NCBI GenBank assembly: GCA_035610365.1
Contig: CM069432.1
Coordinates: forward strand, 259,591,177 to 259,655,176
From: Aquatica leii
Lineage: Eukaryota > Arthropoda > Insecta > Coleoptera > Lampyridae
Direction: 5' to 3'
Length of the DNA stretch: 64,000 nucleotides
Below, piece by piece: positions 11,945-23,215 of this stretch (its first letter is position 1; the number at the start of each line of letters is the position of its first letter). The notes under the pieces are model-generated. The model saw only the letters and a list, made by a program, of their open reading frames with translations. It was not told the DNA's origin and did not search any database. Position numbers and translations under genes: made by a program.

Positions 11945-12860
11945 CTTCTAAAAAAAAATCGTCGCAGGCAGGATTCGAACCTAGATTATATCATGGAGAT
12001 CACTTTAAATTATAAATTAAGTTTCTAATAAACTGTTAATGTTAGAAAAAAAATTATTTGAACAAATTGTTAGGAAGAATTATCTTTATAAGAAACTATA
12101 AAAATAATTCGAGTAATTTACATTCGTACAAAATTATATAAGAAAAACTGTTCAAAATGGCGGATACACCTACTTCCGGCATCTTTATCAGATCTATCTT
12201 TCGATAAAGCCGAGAGAATATGAAAATCCAGCTCTATACCAAATTTCAAGTTACTAGGACTTTTAGTTCGAGAGTTATCGTGGGTAAATTGTTACACACA
12301 GACGGACACAAACAGACACCCAAAATTTTTTTTTCAAAAATATTTTTTTCTGACTTAGGAGACCTTGAAACGTAAACTTATGCAAAAAAAATAATTTTTT
12401 TGTAAATCGTCGCAGGCAGGATTCGAACCTAGATTATATAATGAAATTCACTTTAAATTGTAAATTAAATATCTAATAAACTGTTAATGATAGAAACAAT
12501 TTTTATTTGAATAAATTGTTAGGAAGTATTGTCTCGATACTATAAAAATATTTCGAATAATTTACATTCGTACAAAATTATATAAGAAAAACTGTTAAAA
12601 TGGCGGATACACCCACTTCCGGTTTTTTTATCAGACCCATCTTTTGATAGAACCGAGGGAATATGAAAAGCCAGCTCCATACCAAATTTTAAGTTACTAG
12701 GACTTTTGGTTCGAGAGTTATCGTGGGTACAACATTACACACACAGACACACAAATTTCTATTGTCAAAAATACGTTTTTTTGATTCAGGAGACCTTGAA
12801 GCGTAAAATTCTTCAAAAAAAATTGCGATCGCTATACTTTCCTTATAGGAAAATAAAAAA
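11945..12860. repeat. Two tandem ~430-450 bp repeats inserted in gypsy pol
   Basis: Two head-to-tail copies, offset by 448 bp. Both begin GTCGCAGGCAGGATTCGAAC (copy 1 at 11961, copy 2 at 12409) and share TAAACTGTTAATG, ATGGCGGATACACC, ACTAGGACTTTT, GAGAGTTATCGTGGGTA and AGGAGACCTTGAA; copy 2 runs to about 12860. A third partial copy lies at 16232-16320. On the minus strand the start reads GGTTCGAATCCTGC, which matches the RNA polymerase III B box and part of a tRNA T-arm, followed by a run of T. No A box or complete cloverleaf is evident. The pair splits the gypsy reverse transcriptase from its RNase H. Confidence 0.75.
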
Positions 12861-12894
12861 CCGATCAAATAAATTGATTGTTCTGAATCTTCTT

Positions 12895-13240
12895 TTTAGG
12901 AACTTAAAGACTCATAGTATCTGGACCCATTTTAACGAACCCCGATTTTAGTAAACCATTTATTATTTAATACGATACCAGTGAGCTTGGTTTAGGAGCC
13001 GTTCTACTCCAAAGAGGATACATGGAAGAAAAAGTCATTGCTTTTGCTAGTCGTTCTCTAACAAGTTCTGAAAGAAATTATTCTGCGGCGGCGAAAGAAT
13101 GTTTGAATCATGCCCTGCAACCGGTAGATTAGTGCGTTGGACAGCTAGAATCTCTTAGTATAGCTTTGATATTAAACATAGAAAGGGTAAATTCAACGTT
13201 GTACCAGACGCATTGTCTCTACACTTGCTTCAGTTGCTAA
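12895..13240 (+). pseudogene. Ty3/gypsy RNase H remnant
   Basis: Resumption of the gypsy pol reading after the tandem-repeat insertion. NPDFSKPFII and [16 protein letters not shown] match the start of gypsy RNase H (NPDFSKPFI...DAS..G.GAVL.Q), followed by [20 protein letters not shown] and AAAKEC. The end of the domain is visible near 13125-13225 as [20 protein letters not shown] and VVPDAL. RNase H removes the RNA strand during reverse transcription. At least two frame shifts separate the pieces. Confidence 0.8.
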
Positions 13241-13369
13241 AATAAATTATTCAAATATTAAAGAGCCAGAGCTTTGCCTTTGGTATAAGAACCTTATTGT
13301 TAAGATTGCTGACGATCCTGGAAGGTATCCGTCTTGGCAAATGGAAAATGGCATCTTTTTCAAATACGT

Positions 13370-13975
13370 GCCGAATAAACACAATATCACTTCAAATTTG
13401 ATTGAATGGGAAGTTGTTGTTCCAGAAACGATACAGTTAGATATTTTTTGACAGTTTCATGATGAACCTACATCTAGTCGTCTGGGATCTTTTAGAACTT
13501 TTAATAAAATTGCTGAAGTTTATTATTGGTCTAAAATGAAAGCTAAAATTTCTACGTCCTGGTCTTCTGGGGAAGTCAAGTATCTTTTTCAACTTATTTC
13601 TATTGATTTGGTTGGTGCGTTACCTAGATCGGGTAAAGGTTATACGTCTTCTTTAGTTGTGACTGACTGGTTCACAATATTTGTTCAAGTCCAACCTCTT
13701 AGAAAAGCAAATGTTTGGAGTACCACAAATTATCAAGTGTGACAATGGACCTCAGTTTATTAGAGAATTGTTTCAAAAACTCATTGACAAATATAAAGTT
13801 CTAAAAAATTGGTACAACGCTTGTTATCATCCACAAGTAAATCCTGTCGGAAGAACTAACAGAGTTATTACTACTGCAATTCGCTCATACGTAAAAGAAA
13901 ATAATAGATTGTGCGATGATCTTCAAGAAAGTTAACGCGATTAGAAATGAAGTTACTGGTTATATTCCTTTGTAA
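13370..13975 (+). pseudogene. Ty3/gypsy integrase core remnant
   Basis: Integrase of the same gypsy copy. An N-terminal part (FHDEPTSSRLGSFRTFNKI, then YYWSKMKAKIS) stands where the H2C2 zinc-binding region lies. The catalytic core follows: LISIDLVGALPRSGKGYTSS (first Asp), VVTDWFTIFVQVQPL, IIKCDNGPQFIRELFQKL (second Asp in CDNGPQF) and NACYHPQVNPVGRTNRVI; the catalytic Glu expected at the N of GRTNR is changed. Two overlapping frames show a frameshift near 13700. The reading breaks after VTGYIP at about 13970, where a 1.1 kb insertion begins. Confidence 0.85.
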
Positions 13976-15135
13976 CGTGCATAGATTTCATAATTTAGTA
14001 CCCTATATATTGATTACCTTAAAGTTAGATTTTCATTTTTGACGCCCTCTAGAGAGTTTAGTTTTACTTCATTTTCCTGTCAAGACGTCAAACCGTAAAC
14101 TACTTAAAATTGTGCTTGTGATAGTATAACTTCTTAATTTTATAACATCGGCGTTTATGGAGATCAAAACATAACTTGAAAACGCATTTCTAGTAGTTTA
14201 TTCATCACAGGGTAAGCTTTTCCTATTAGTTTTTAGAATTCTTTGGTAACTTCTTTCTTAATTTGACAGCCATCCATTTCGATGTATTATCGATCGATGA
14301 GAGGTTAATATCAACCAAATACCTTCATGGAACGATTATAATTCTGAAACGCCTACGTTCAAACTAAAAACGAAGTCTCGACAAGAACTTTTCTCCGAGA
14401 TACTACTCCTTATGCGTCAGTCGATTGCGATACCAACTTTTACTTAATGTGTGCAACAGCATTCGATAATCGGGTTTTTATGACCAATTTCTGCTAGCAT
14501 TAATTAAGAATTTTGTAGATTTTTGCTTTCGTGAGTCATTGTGTTGACACGATTTGCTATTTATAAATATTCCATATCGACTCAACGAGGAAAACGTTTT
14601 CTTCGGGCAAGTATTGGATTGTGGGTAAGTTTTATTTAATTACTTTGTCGCTGTCAGAAAAGCCTCACGAAATTTAGCTTGTTCTAACTTAAGCAATTAT
14701 AATACTTGTTTCAATACCATTTAAGTATTTTCATTAATTATTTTGTGTATCGCATGCTGTGAACCATATATATTTGTCATCTAATTTTCTTCGCTAACGA
14801 CACCCCATCTGTAAACCTATATATTGTGTGTTGCCGATACTTCCGGCATTTATGGATTGAATAATGTACTACAATATTTCTGGTGCTTGTTGTTAATAAT
14901 CTAAGTTATGAAATTAAAGCTGTTATACATATTTGCCTTTTTCTTTTTTTAACAAGGATTACGAACCTTATTTCGTTACAAGCTTGATCGAAACAGAAGT
15001 TTTACTTAAGAAGATCTGACGCCCTTTAAATTCTTTTTTTTTAGCTTCACCTATTTCCGGCTAGTGTGAGTTGGCCGTGCAAAGTTCGTAAGACCTATAG
15101 CTTGTAACACCTTCTTTCCGTAACTTTGATAGAAT
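13976..15135. mobile_element. ~1.15 kb non-coding insertion in gypsy integrase
   Basis: A block without ORFs separates the integrase core from its C-terminal part, so it is an insertion. GTAAC occurs at both junctions (13969-13973 and about 15120-15124), a candidate 5 bp target duplication. Inside, TGACGCCCT occurs near both ends (about 14040 and 15018). Size, lack of coding sequence and a possible 5 bp duplication fit a solo LTR, but I found no TG...CA termini I would defend. It could also be another non-autonomous element. Confidence 0.4.
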
Positions 15136-15139
15136 TGTC

Positions 15140-15555
15140 CTCGTTCATAGTGACTATTATGGTCGATTAGTTGATCTTAAAAAAGAAGATGTTTTATTGG
15201 AAACTCGAGAACAACTAGTTCGAGATATAAATGAACTTTCGCCACTTGACGGAAAAGTTGTAGAAAAATTGAATAAAGTTTATTGAGCATAATAAATCCT
15301 ATTATAATTTGCAAAAAAGAACGTTGCGCTTTAAAAAAGGGTGACATTGTGTGGAAACGTAATCCCGATTTGTCAAATGCTTCTATGGGTTTTGCTCGAA
15401 AGCTTGCTCCTAAGTATATAAAAGCTAAAGTTGCTGAAATCACTGGTAATGTAATTTATCGAATAGTTGATTTGAATAGTAGAAACGTAGTAGTCTGCCA
15501 TATCAAAGATATCAAACCCAGTACGGAGGACATATTTAATTTCCCTGACGACTAA
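15140..15555 (+). pseudogene. Ty3/gypsy integrase C-terminal part
   Basis: C-terminal end of the gypsy polyprotein after the insertion. RLVDLKKEDVLLETREQLVR precedes a region reading FKKGDIVWKRNPDLSNASMG, then FARKLAPKYIKAKVAEITGN and HIKDIKPSTEDI. The order GD.V..RN...S........KL.P.Y......I..N.Y...D matches the C-terminal domain of gypsy integrases. The last frame (15283-15555) is open for 90 codons. No 3' LTR is recognised downstream. Confidence 0.75.
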
Positions 15556-16231
15556 AGATACCTATATTTTTTTGACGTAGATATTCTTTTATATATACCG
15601 TAGAGGTAGTACTTTTGTTGGATTTGATTCACTTATTTTTCTTTCTTGTTGGCGTAGAGTGGTGGTATAGCACTTCGCTTTTTGTGTCCTATGAGATGTA
15701 GTCAAATACTTATTTTTATGAGTACCTAGTCCATTCGGTTCCGTGTGGTGGATGGTGTTTGGGTTTTGTGATATTCCGTCCAATGTGATGGGATGTTTGT
15801 TTAAGTTCTGCGCTGTTAAAAGTTTAACATAACTTGTCGCGTGCGAAGACGGACAAGATTATTTCTAGCTTTTTGTACAGGCGTCTGAAGCTAATTACAG
15901 GCATTTACCTTGGTTATGCGGAAATGATTGATTTCTGGTTCAAAAGAGAATTACATAATTGGCTAAATAATAAAAAGTGGTGCGTTATAGCCAACTTTCC
16001 TCTATTATGTTACCATATTCTTCAACGTATCATGCCATATTACCCATAATAAAAGAATATCCATGGAGAATATAGCAACGAGCGGTCACGATACATACCT
16101 ACCTGTATATCTAAGTTCTAAGGCGCATTCATCAAATTTCGGCTAACGCTCTAAGTTATTTGAAGAGAAAAATTGTTACTTTTTAACGTATCTTGCGTTC
16201 CTTCAAAATATGGATTTTTTTTCTTTAAAAA
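15556..16231. other. No recognisable feature
   Basis: Sequence downstream of the gypsy integrase, where a polypurine tract and 3' LTR would be expected. I see no second copy of any upstream sequence here, so the 3' LTR is lost or too diverged. The open frame at 15834-16049 has no recognisable similarity. Confidence 0.4.
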
Positions 16232-16320
16232 AACCGTCGCAAGCAGGATTCGAACCTAGGATTATATATGGAATTCACTTTAGATTATAAATAATATATC
16301 TAAAAACTGACTTAAAAAAC
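16232..16320. repeat. Third, partial copy of the B-box repeat
   Basis: CGTCGCAAGCAGGATTCGAACCTAGG-type sequence followed by ATTATATATGGAATTCACTTTAGATTATAA matches the starts of the tandem repeats at 11961 and 12409. It diverges after about 90 bp. It shows the repeat is dispersed and not only a local duplication. Confidence 0.7.
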
Positions 16321-19300
16321 GCGTAACATAATGATAGATTCAAGTGTGAAAACAAAGAAAACGTGTACAAACAACTGTAGTATGAGTGAAAAATTGTGGA
16401 AAATCTATTAAAAATATGTGAACAAGAAATATAAAAAGTTTAGAGGAAGAAAATAAAATTTAGTGAATTTAATCAAAAGTAGCAGAAGTGTCAGAATAAA
16501 CAAATTCAATTTTAGTAAAAAATAAATTCAGTTGTGTTTTCACTATAAATTGTAGTTTTTTACCACTCTGTATAACAAAACTGCCAGATATTGACATTTA
16601 CAAAAAGGTTTAAGCATGTGCACAAAATTTGAATTTCAAAATCTAAATATCGACGAAGTTACAGTTTATAGGTCAAGTAATGTTTTCCAAAATTTTAAAA
16701 AATACAAATAAATAAATCAAATAAAAAAATAAGTTGCCAACGGTTTTAAAATAATGAAACGTTCTACCTAATAGCGATAATTTAAATATAATTTTTCTCA
16801 GTACAATGAAAAAAGCAATTGTCAAATGTCACCCTGTATGTATGGAATCCAGAGTATCTCGTTTTGGGATTTTGTGATGAATTTGTACAAGGTGGTTCAG
16901 TATTTTTTATTCTAATCATATATTCAAACGTTAGTAGATTTTAAGTTATTTACAGTTGTTTAAAAAAAATTTTTTTTAATGCAGATTGTCATTTATTTTA
17001 AATAAAGAAAGTATAAATGTAGATTACTATTATATACAAGACATTGGTAGTGGCAGAATACAGGAACTTCAGCTCTAAATTTACATTTTTTGTGGTTTTT
17101 CTCAATAACTCACTAACTAAAGTTGATTATAGGATCAATAGAAACGTGACTGAGCGGTGGTCTAAGACTAAAATATTATTTAAAAAAAATTGAAGTAAAA
17201 ACCATTTCTTTTCAAAATTGTTAGTGAGTATATTAAAATAGTTCTTAAATTTTATTTGCATTAAACTTTTTATTTATTTAGGTTTTATAGATCAGATTTT
17301 GTCAATGTAGTGGGTTAGAAATGTAGAATTATTTTTAATGCGATTTAAATTAAGCATAAGAAACGTTACGCAACAACAAGTCAATTACTACATTCATTAA
17401 AAAATTATTAAAAAGTCAGTGTTACACACATTTTAATTAAAGTTATAGTCCACTTTTTTAAATAATTGTAAATCTTAATTAGCATTAATTTTTATAAAAC
17501 GAGATTAGCATTTTATTTAGGAAACGCATTAGAGCAAAGCAATAATTGCGAATGCTAATTACATTAATATAAAAAAATTTATATGAAAGAATAGGAAATG
17601 CAGACGAAATAATTTTACTGCTCAATTCAATTTAGATTTTAACATAATTTCAAGTTCAAAAACGAGTATGAAGTGCGCCGCCCTCATGTGAATTCGCTTA
17701 TGTATAAACTGCGAACATTCCTCGAAAATTCCATTGTAGTTGTTAACACACGAAAAAAGTTCAATTAATTTATTAGACAGTTCTCACTTAAGAGTAATTA
17801 AATTTAAAGACGTGATTAATGTTTTTTAGCTGGTAAACGCAATTACGTGCATTTTCTTAGATATGGTATTGTAATATTGATGTATTTTCTAACTAGAACT
17901 TAACGCCGATTAATCTTGATGTTTCACGTTTCCTAATTACGAATAGGTACGTGTCATGTACCTTTACTCTTTTATATTTAATCAGTACATAAATGCAGGA
18001 ACATGGCGAAGAAGAGGGATGGAGTTCTTATGTTAGAAAATTCATCAGTGGAACTCCATCACAATTTCAATCATGCCCCATCATGCGGACCGTATTTCTA
18101 TAACAGGTTCATCATATTAACAGACAAGGCGGACATCATCATAACAATACCGGCCCAATGGCTATGATTGCTATTGAACATTGATTAATAAACTTTGGTA
18201 ATGAGTGTTATAATTAGTTGTTGCAATAGAGCCGAGGGCCGGGGTCGCGAACCCCCCGAAGCGAACCTCGTCTAATGCTCAAGCTCAACGGGGTGTCTCA
18301 TTCTAATATTGAAAACCATCGCACACTACACGTTCACAATTAAACTTTCGCATTAAAAAAATTGCTGATCCGATCGAAAACGTTTCGGCAATAACGACAA
18401 ACGCCCGGGCAATATTTATTTTATACCTGTATCTATGAAAGAACAGAAATAGAATTGTTATCGGACACAGTCAGGAGTGCCATAAATAGGACGATTTAGC
18501 AAGAATCCCCGAATCAAGTTTTATTGGCCGAAAAGCCAAAGATATGTGTTTCTCTTTCCACTGCGACGCTTCTCAGTGACTGATAGTTTTTATATCGATG
18601 TACAAAAACCCAGCGCCAGATGTTGCTTACGGACTACGCGTCGAAATCGCGCAATGTTCTTCTGGTCCATCTTCCGAAGCAAATAAAACATTTCATGGCA
18701 CACATCCAATCAGTATTTAGAGACACACATGACATCTCTTTATGATATTGTTTTTCGAAATTCGTTTCTTACGACTGTTCGCAAATATTTGATCCAAACT
18801 AACACGGGGAAAATTATTTTTAAACGTTAAATTCCACATATTAATTTTAAAATCCATTCTGATGAATTTCTACCCTTCTTAATTACAAAGCCCTCTATGC
18901 CACAACGATCCTTGTGCAAACCGCTTTTAAAAGATAAAACCATCTTAATCCGATATTCTTCACTCGACTCTTAATCTGTGGTCATTTTTGTTCCGCGTAA
19001 TAGTCTTTTTATTAATGCATAACTTATTAACGAAACGAGAAAAAAGAATCGACGTAAAAGAGAGAAAGCAAAATCGAAACGCAACATACGTTTGTGACAA
19101 ATTTTAAAATAATATACGGCATATCGAAAATCCTCACGGTGTGCCGACAAAGCCCTCAATATCGCAGCCGTAAATTCGATTTAGATGACCGTGGTTCAAT
19201 TCGTGGCGACAGCTACAGTTTGAGTGAAAAAGTCGATTCACCTCGTGCATACATACGTTTTTAGATGAGTTTTCCAAACTTTGTTTTATGTTGGGAAAAA

Positions 19301-22234
19301 GTAAAAAAGCGTGTTTTCAATCTCGGCCTCGGCAGAGAAAAAAGTTCATTTATTAAATCATAATAAAACAACCCTTTTTAAAATACATTTGCGTCAAAGA
19401 GGCTTTTGTGATAGTTTTCGTGTAAAGTTATACTCGTTCATTTGTATTTATCGACTAATTAATTCCTTAAAGAAATCAAAAATTAAATTTTCATTCCATT
19501 TTGACAATACCTTTTTACACTGACGAAAAATAAAAAATGTAGGTACAGCAAGAAACAAACGATATTTTAAGCCACGTTATATAAAATCAATAAATTTGTT
19601 GATTAAATGTTTTTTCAAAATGTTAAATAAGAATTAAAGACCGATGGAATTAACAAAATTTGGTTCCGATGATTTCCAGTGTCTTTTTCGTCTTTGTAGA
19701 AATTTATTAATTGAGGCTTAGTAAGTAAAAAAACCTTAACCACTTAACAGCATTCTTATCATTTAAAGCAAAGCATTACTATTTTGTCCATAAACAAATT
19801 TTGAAATTTCCTTTATCGCATTCAAAAGTATTAATTTTAATATAAGGAAGAAATAACGGTTTTCTAATCATAAAACTGCTTGTTGTAGTCGTTCTTTTTT
19901 GTTAATTTTGTTTTCGTTTCTGCATCAATTAAACCAAATTATCTTATCATTGTCTCAAGAATCATTTCCTTGATTGGAATAATTAACGAAAATATTTCAA
20001 AAAAACAAATACAGAGTATTTTTTATTTACATTTCTGACGTTTATATTGACTTGAGCTATTCTAACCTTTAATTCCGTTGTGACTATCCACGTGTTCATG
20101 AAGCGTTGTTTTGAATTTTTTTTTAATTTTCAATTAATTAAAAAATTAATTAATGTGGGCGAGGATCACTCGTTTAATTTTTTTTAAATTTTGTGTATTT
20201 ACTTAAACGTTATTGCCTTGAAGCCAAAGCACTCGACCACCCATTATGATACGTGGTTTTCTACTGTTGCTGTGCAGAACAAAATAATCCTTTAAAGACA
20301 AAAAAATTGGTTTTCAAATTTTGAGTTTTTTTAAGTTAAACACGCTCAAAAAATCCAGCGAAACATATAAACATTTTTCCTAGTAACAGTACAAACAATG
20401 TTTAAAACAATGAGCAAAAAATATCAATAATTATTTCTAAAGCTAAAATGTTAGTAAAATGTAAGCAAAAACAACTAAAGACAACACAAACTAGTAATGT
20501 TATCGATTCTTGAAAAAAAATCCAATAAAACAAAACATTTAAAATGATCGTTTTTCTTTAATGTTTTTGTTTTTTTTTAAATTACGCCCTTCTTGATTTG
20601 AATCTTTAAATCTATTTAAATTCTATAACAAATATATATACTATGCTTTAAACTTAAACCAATCTATATTAAAATTTGTTTAAAAATATTAACACTGACG
20701 ATTTTGAATCTATCAAATATTTTACTTCTATTTTAGATTGAAGTTTCTAATTGATAAATGAAAATGAAATTATATGTTTACAAAGAATAAATTGTATTTA
20801 CTGCAACGTCAGCGCGTACTCGATAAAGGTTGCAATGAATACATTAATTTAATTAGAATCCGATATCAAAAAGATTCCAAAACATAGAAAAAATGGAAAA
20901 CCTTTATACAAGTACAATTTTTAATATTCATAAAACTAACATCTACACTAAATCAAAATAAAAATTATATAACCGCGCTTTTTTGCTTTTTTAATGTTCT
21001 TTTGTAAAAATATATTTAAACGCAATTTTTGGTCTTTTATTTTTAAGGTTTATACAGATTAATGATTTCTCGTAACAACCCTAACACAACTAGCAGCATT
21101 ATTTTAAAAAAGACGTTTTTTTCCAACGTAATAATGGTCACAATCAAAACATCGCGGTCAAAATGTCATACGACAAATGATCGCATCCGACAAATAATCG
21201 CATAGAACAAAAAATTGCATACGGCAAAAGATCGCATACGAAAATAACTATATAGTACTGGCTCTTAAGTGGAGACAAAAAAAACTTTAATTTTCGACAA
21301 AAAGTGCATACCTATAATGCTGAAAGTCAAAAAAAAAAAACGTATTTCGATGTAATTAAGCAAAACTTAAAATTTTTGTAATTAGTATTTAGCTAATGTC
21401 ACCACAAGAAATTAGGTTTTAATTACAGATTATTTCGTCACATGTTATGTTAAAAAACCTTGGTACGGTTTCTCGGCTGTATGAATTTTGCCCAGGCGTA
21501 AATGTCATTTACGAGTTGGAGGTTGCTGGTTATCATTTACGTTTCTAACGTTAAGAAAACCGCATCTGAGCTAACGCTATGCTTAATGATATCTATATTT
21601 TATGTATCAAGGACCATCCTCGCTATTAATGAGTAAATCAGTTTCGAATTTGATGTGTGACATGTGAAAGATTTGCTGGGATAAGAATGCATTTCCATTT
21701 TTCGGCGCAATTTATATTTTTTTGTATTATCGCAGCGAGTTGGATTACCTACACGTTTCTGCCATCTTAGAAAATGTTAAGTATTTTATGAAAATGTCTC
21801 CTTTTGAATCGATAATTTGAACGTGTATGGATGTCAGAATTAAACACCTGAACTTTAATCGCTAATTTGGAATCAAGTCTTATATAATATTCGTTAGGTA
21901 GACGTAGTAATCCTGAAGTCATTTGGAAGCTTGGCGCATTATGTTTATAATAATCATCGGATGAATTATTCGCAACTTACTTGTGATGCCATTATATATT
22001 TATTTGCTACACTTCCAATTTTAGGGGAATGTCTTGGAGAGCCATTAGCTAATTGCATGTAAGGAAAACCCACGCAACTCTGGTCGCGGGTGTGCAAGCG
22101 CAAAACTAGTCGGGAGGAGTGGAATGAAGATTCCCTTATATAACCAGAGACATGAATCGTGTCACAGCCTTTAATAAACATAACGTAAAAGTGTTTTTTT
22201 TAAATAACCTAAAGGTGCAAAACAAATAAACCGC
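16321..22234. other. Long non-coding stretch
   Basis: No coding region is supported over nearly 6 kb. Most is AT-rich. A block at about 18000-18760 has more balanced composition (for example GAGCCGAGGGCCGGGG near 18230 and CGCCCGGGCAATATTT near 18402) and could be unique or regulatory DNA. CACCCTGTAT near 16830 resembles a mariner end, but no partner was confirmed. A short minisatellite lies at 21163-21243. Confidence 0.5.
21163..21243. repeat. ~17 bp degenerate minisatellite
   Basis: Four to five degenerate units with the pattern ATACGACAAATGATCGC: ATACGACAAATGATCGC, ATCCGACAAATAATCGC, ATAGAACAAAAAATTGC and ATACGGCAAAAGATCGC, then the start of a fifth. Units are contiguous, with no spacers. 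Confidence 0.8.
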
Positions 22235-23215
22235 TGTACAAGTGAGAGGGGAGACCTTGTAAAAATGTGTGCCATAATATAAGCAGCAGGGGACATTTTT
22301 CCTCCCGCACTAATTTATCCCGGGAAAATTTTCAAACCACATATGGTGAAAGATTGTCCAGTGGAAGCGCTAGGGCTTGCGACTCGAAGTGGATGGTTGT
22401 CTCAAATATTTTAATTGAAATCTTGGAACACCTCATAAACCATACGCATTATATAAAAGAAAACTCTACTTTACTCATTTACGACAAAATGAGAGTCACA
22501 TTTCTGTCCAAGTAGTTATGAGAGCCAGAGAATGCGGAGTGCAAATTTTGACAATCCTACTACATTGCAGTAATAGACCGTTGGTAACAGCAGAAAATAG
22601 CATAGAATCACCAGGGCCTTCTGGTATGCAGTGTCTAGCAGCCAAAATGGAAATAGAAATTGTCCCTAATAGCTTCACGGAATATTCTGAAGTACTAGAG
22701 CCATCTGGCTCAATAGAAAGAAAAACAGATTTTGCAAATTATAATACAAACAATGTAAAAGAGAAAAAAACACCTCCAATCGGCGATCCTCTGAAATTTA
22801 TTAAACCTGAAATGATTAGAGCATTTCCAAAAGTACGACTTACAAAACAAATGTAAAAAGGCAGAAAAAGGGAAAGAAATAGAATTATAACTGAGACGCC
22901 AGAAAAAGATATAATATTAGAAGAAGAAATTAAGAAAATAAAAAATAAGGCTGTTATTAACAACCTAAAATCTTTGGGAGATGAAGTCATGACAGTAACA
23001 AAGAAGAGGTTTAAGAAACAGAAAATTGAGACAGTGACACGAGCGAAGATGGAGAGTATGAAGTTTTATCAGAAACTGAAACATGGGAACCAGAAAAAGA
23101 CAATCATTTTGAAAATTTGAAAATAAGAGCGACGAAAATTTAACTGAAGGAAAATTTGTTTTAGTAAGATATTCCTCCAAACATATTGTTGAACTGGATT
23201 TACTGTAACAAAAAA
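22235..23215 (+). pseudogene. pogo-like (DDE_1) transposase remnant b
   Basis: Middle and C-terminal parts of a pogo/CENPB-type transposase. AAGDIFPPALIYPGKIFK matches the strand after the first catalytic Asp (N A.G...PP..IFP...F). SGW and ILIEILEHLINHTHYIKENS lead to LLIYDKMRVTF, where the family has LLL.DNH.SH, so the second Asp lies in altered context. After a stop, ARECGVQILTILLHCSNR corresponds to A...G...L.FPPHCSH; the QPLD block is deleted. The 112-codon frame 22518-22856 contains ESPGPSGMQ and PEMIRAFPKVRLTK, then RIITETPEKD, a pattern typical of the C-terminal tail of insect pogo-like proteins. It ends with EGKFVLVRYSS near 23150, directly against module copy B. Confidence 0.75.

Noticed and set aside
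11957-12010. Possible tRNA gene on the minus strand (GGTTCGAATCC)
   Set aside because: Only a T-arm-like part is present, with one mismatched stem pair. There is no A box, anticodon arm or pairing acceptor 5' strand.
16560-16850. Possible MITE between CACTCTGTATA and CACCCTGTAT
   Set aside because: Both phrases point the same way and do not form an inverted pair, so no element could be defined.
21163-21243. Short regularly spaced repeats considered as a CRISPR-like array
   Set aside because: Units are contiguous, with no unique spacers, and the sequence is clearly eukaryotic. It is a minisatellite.
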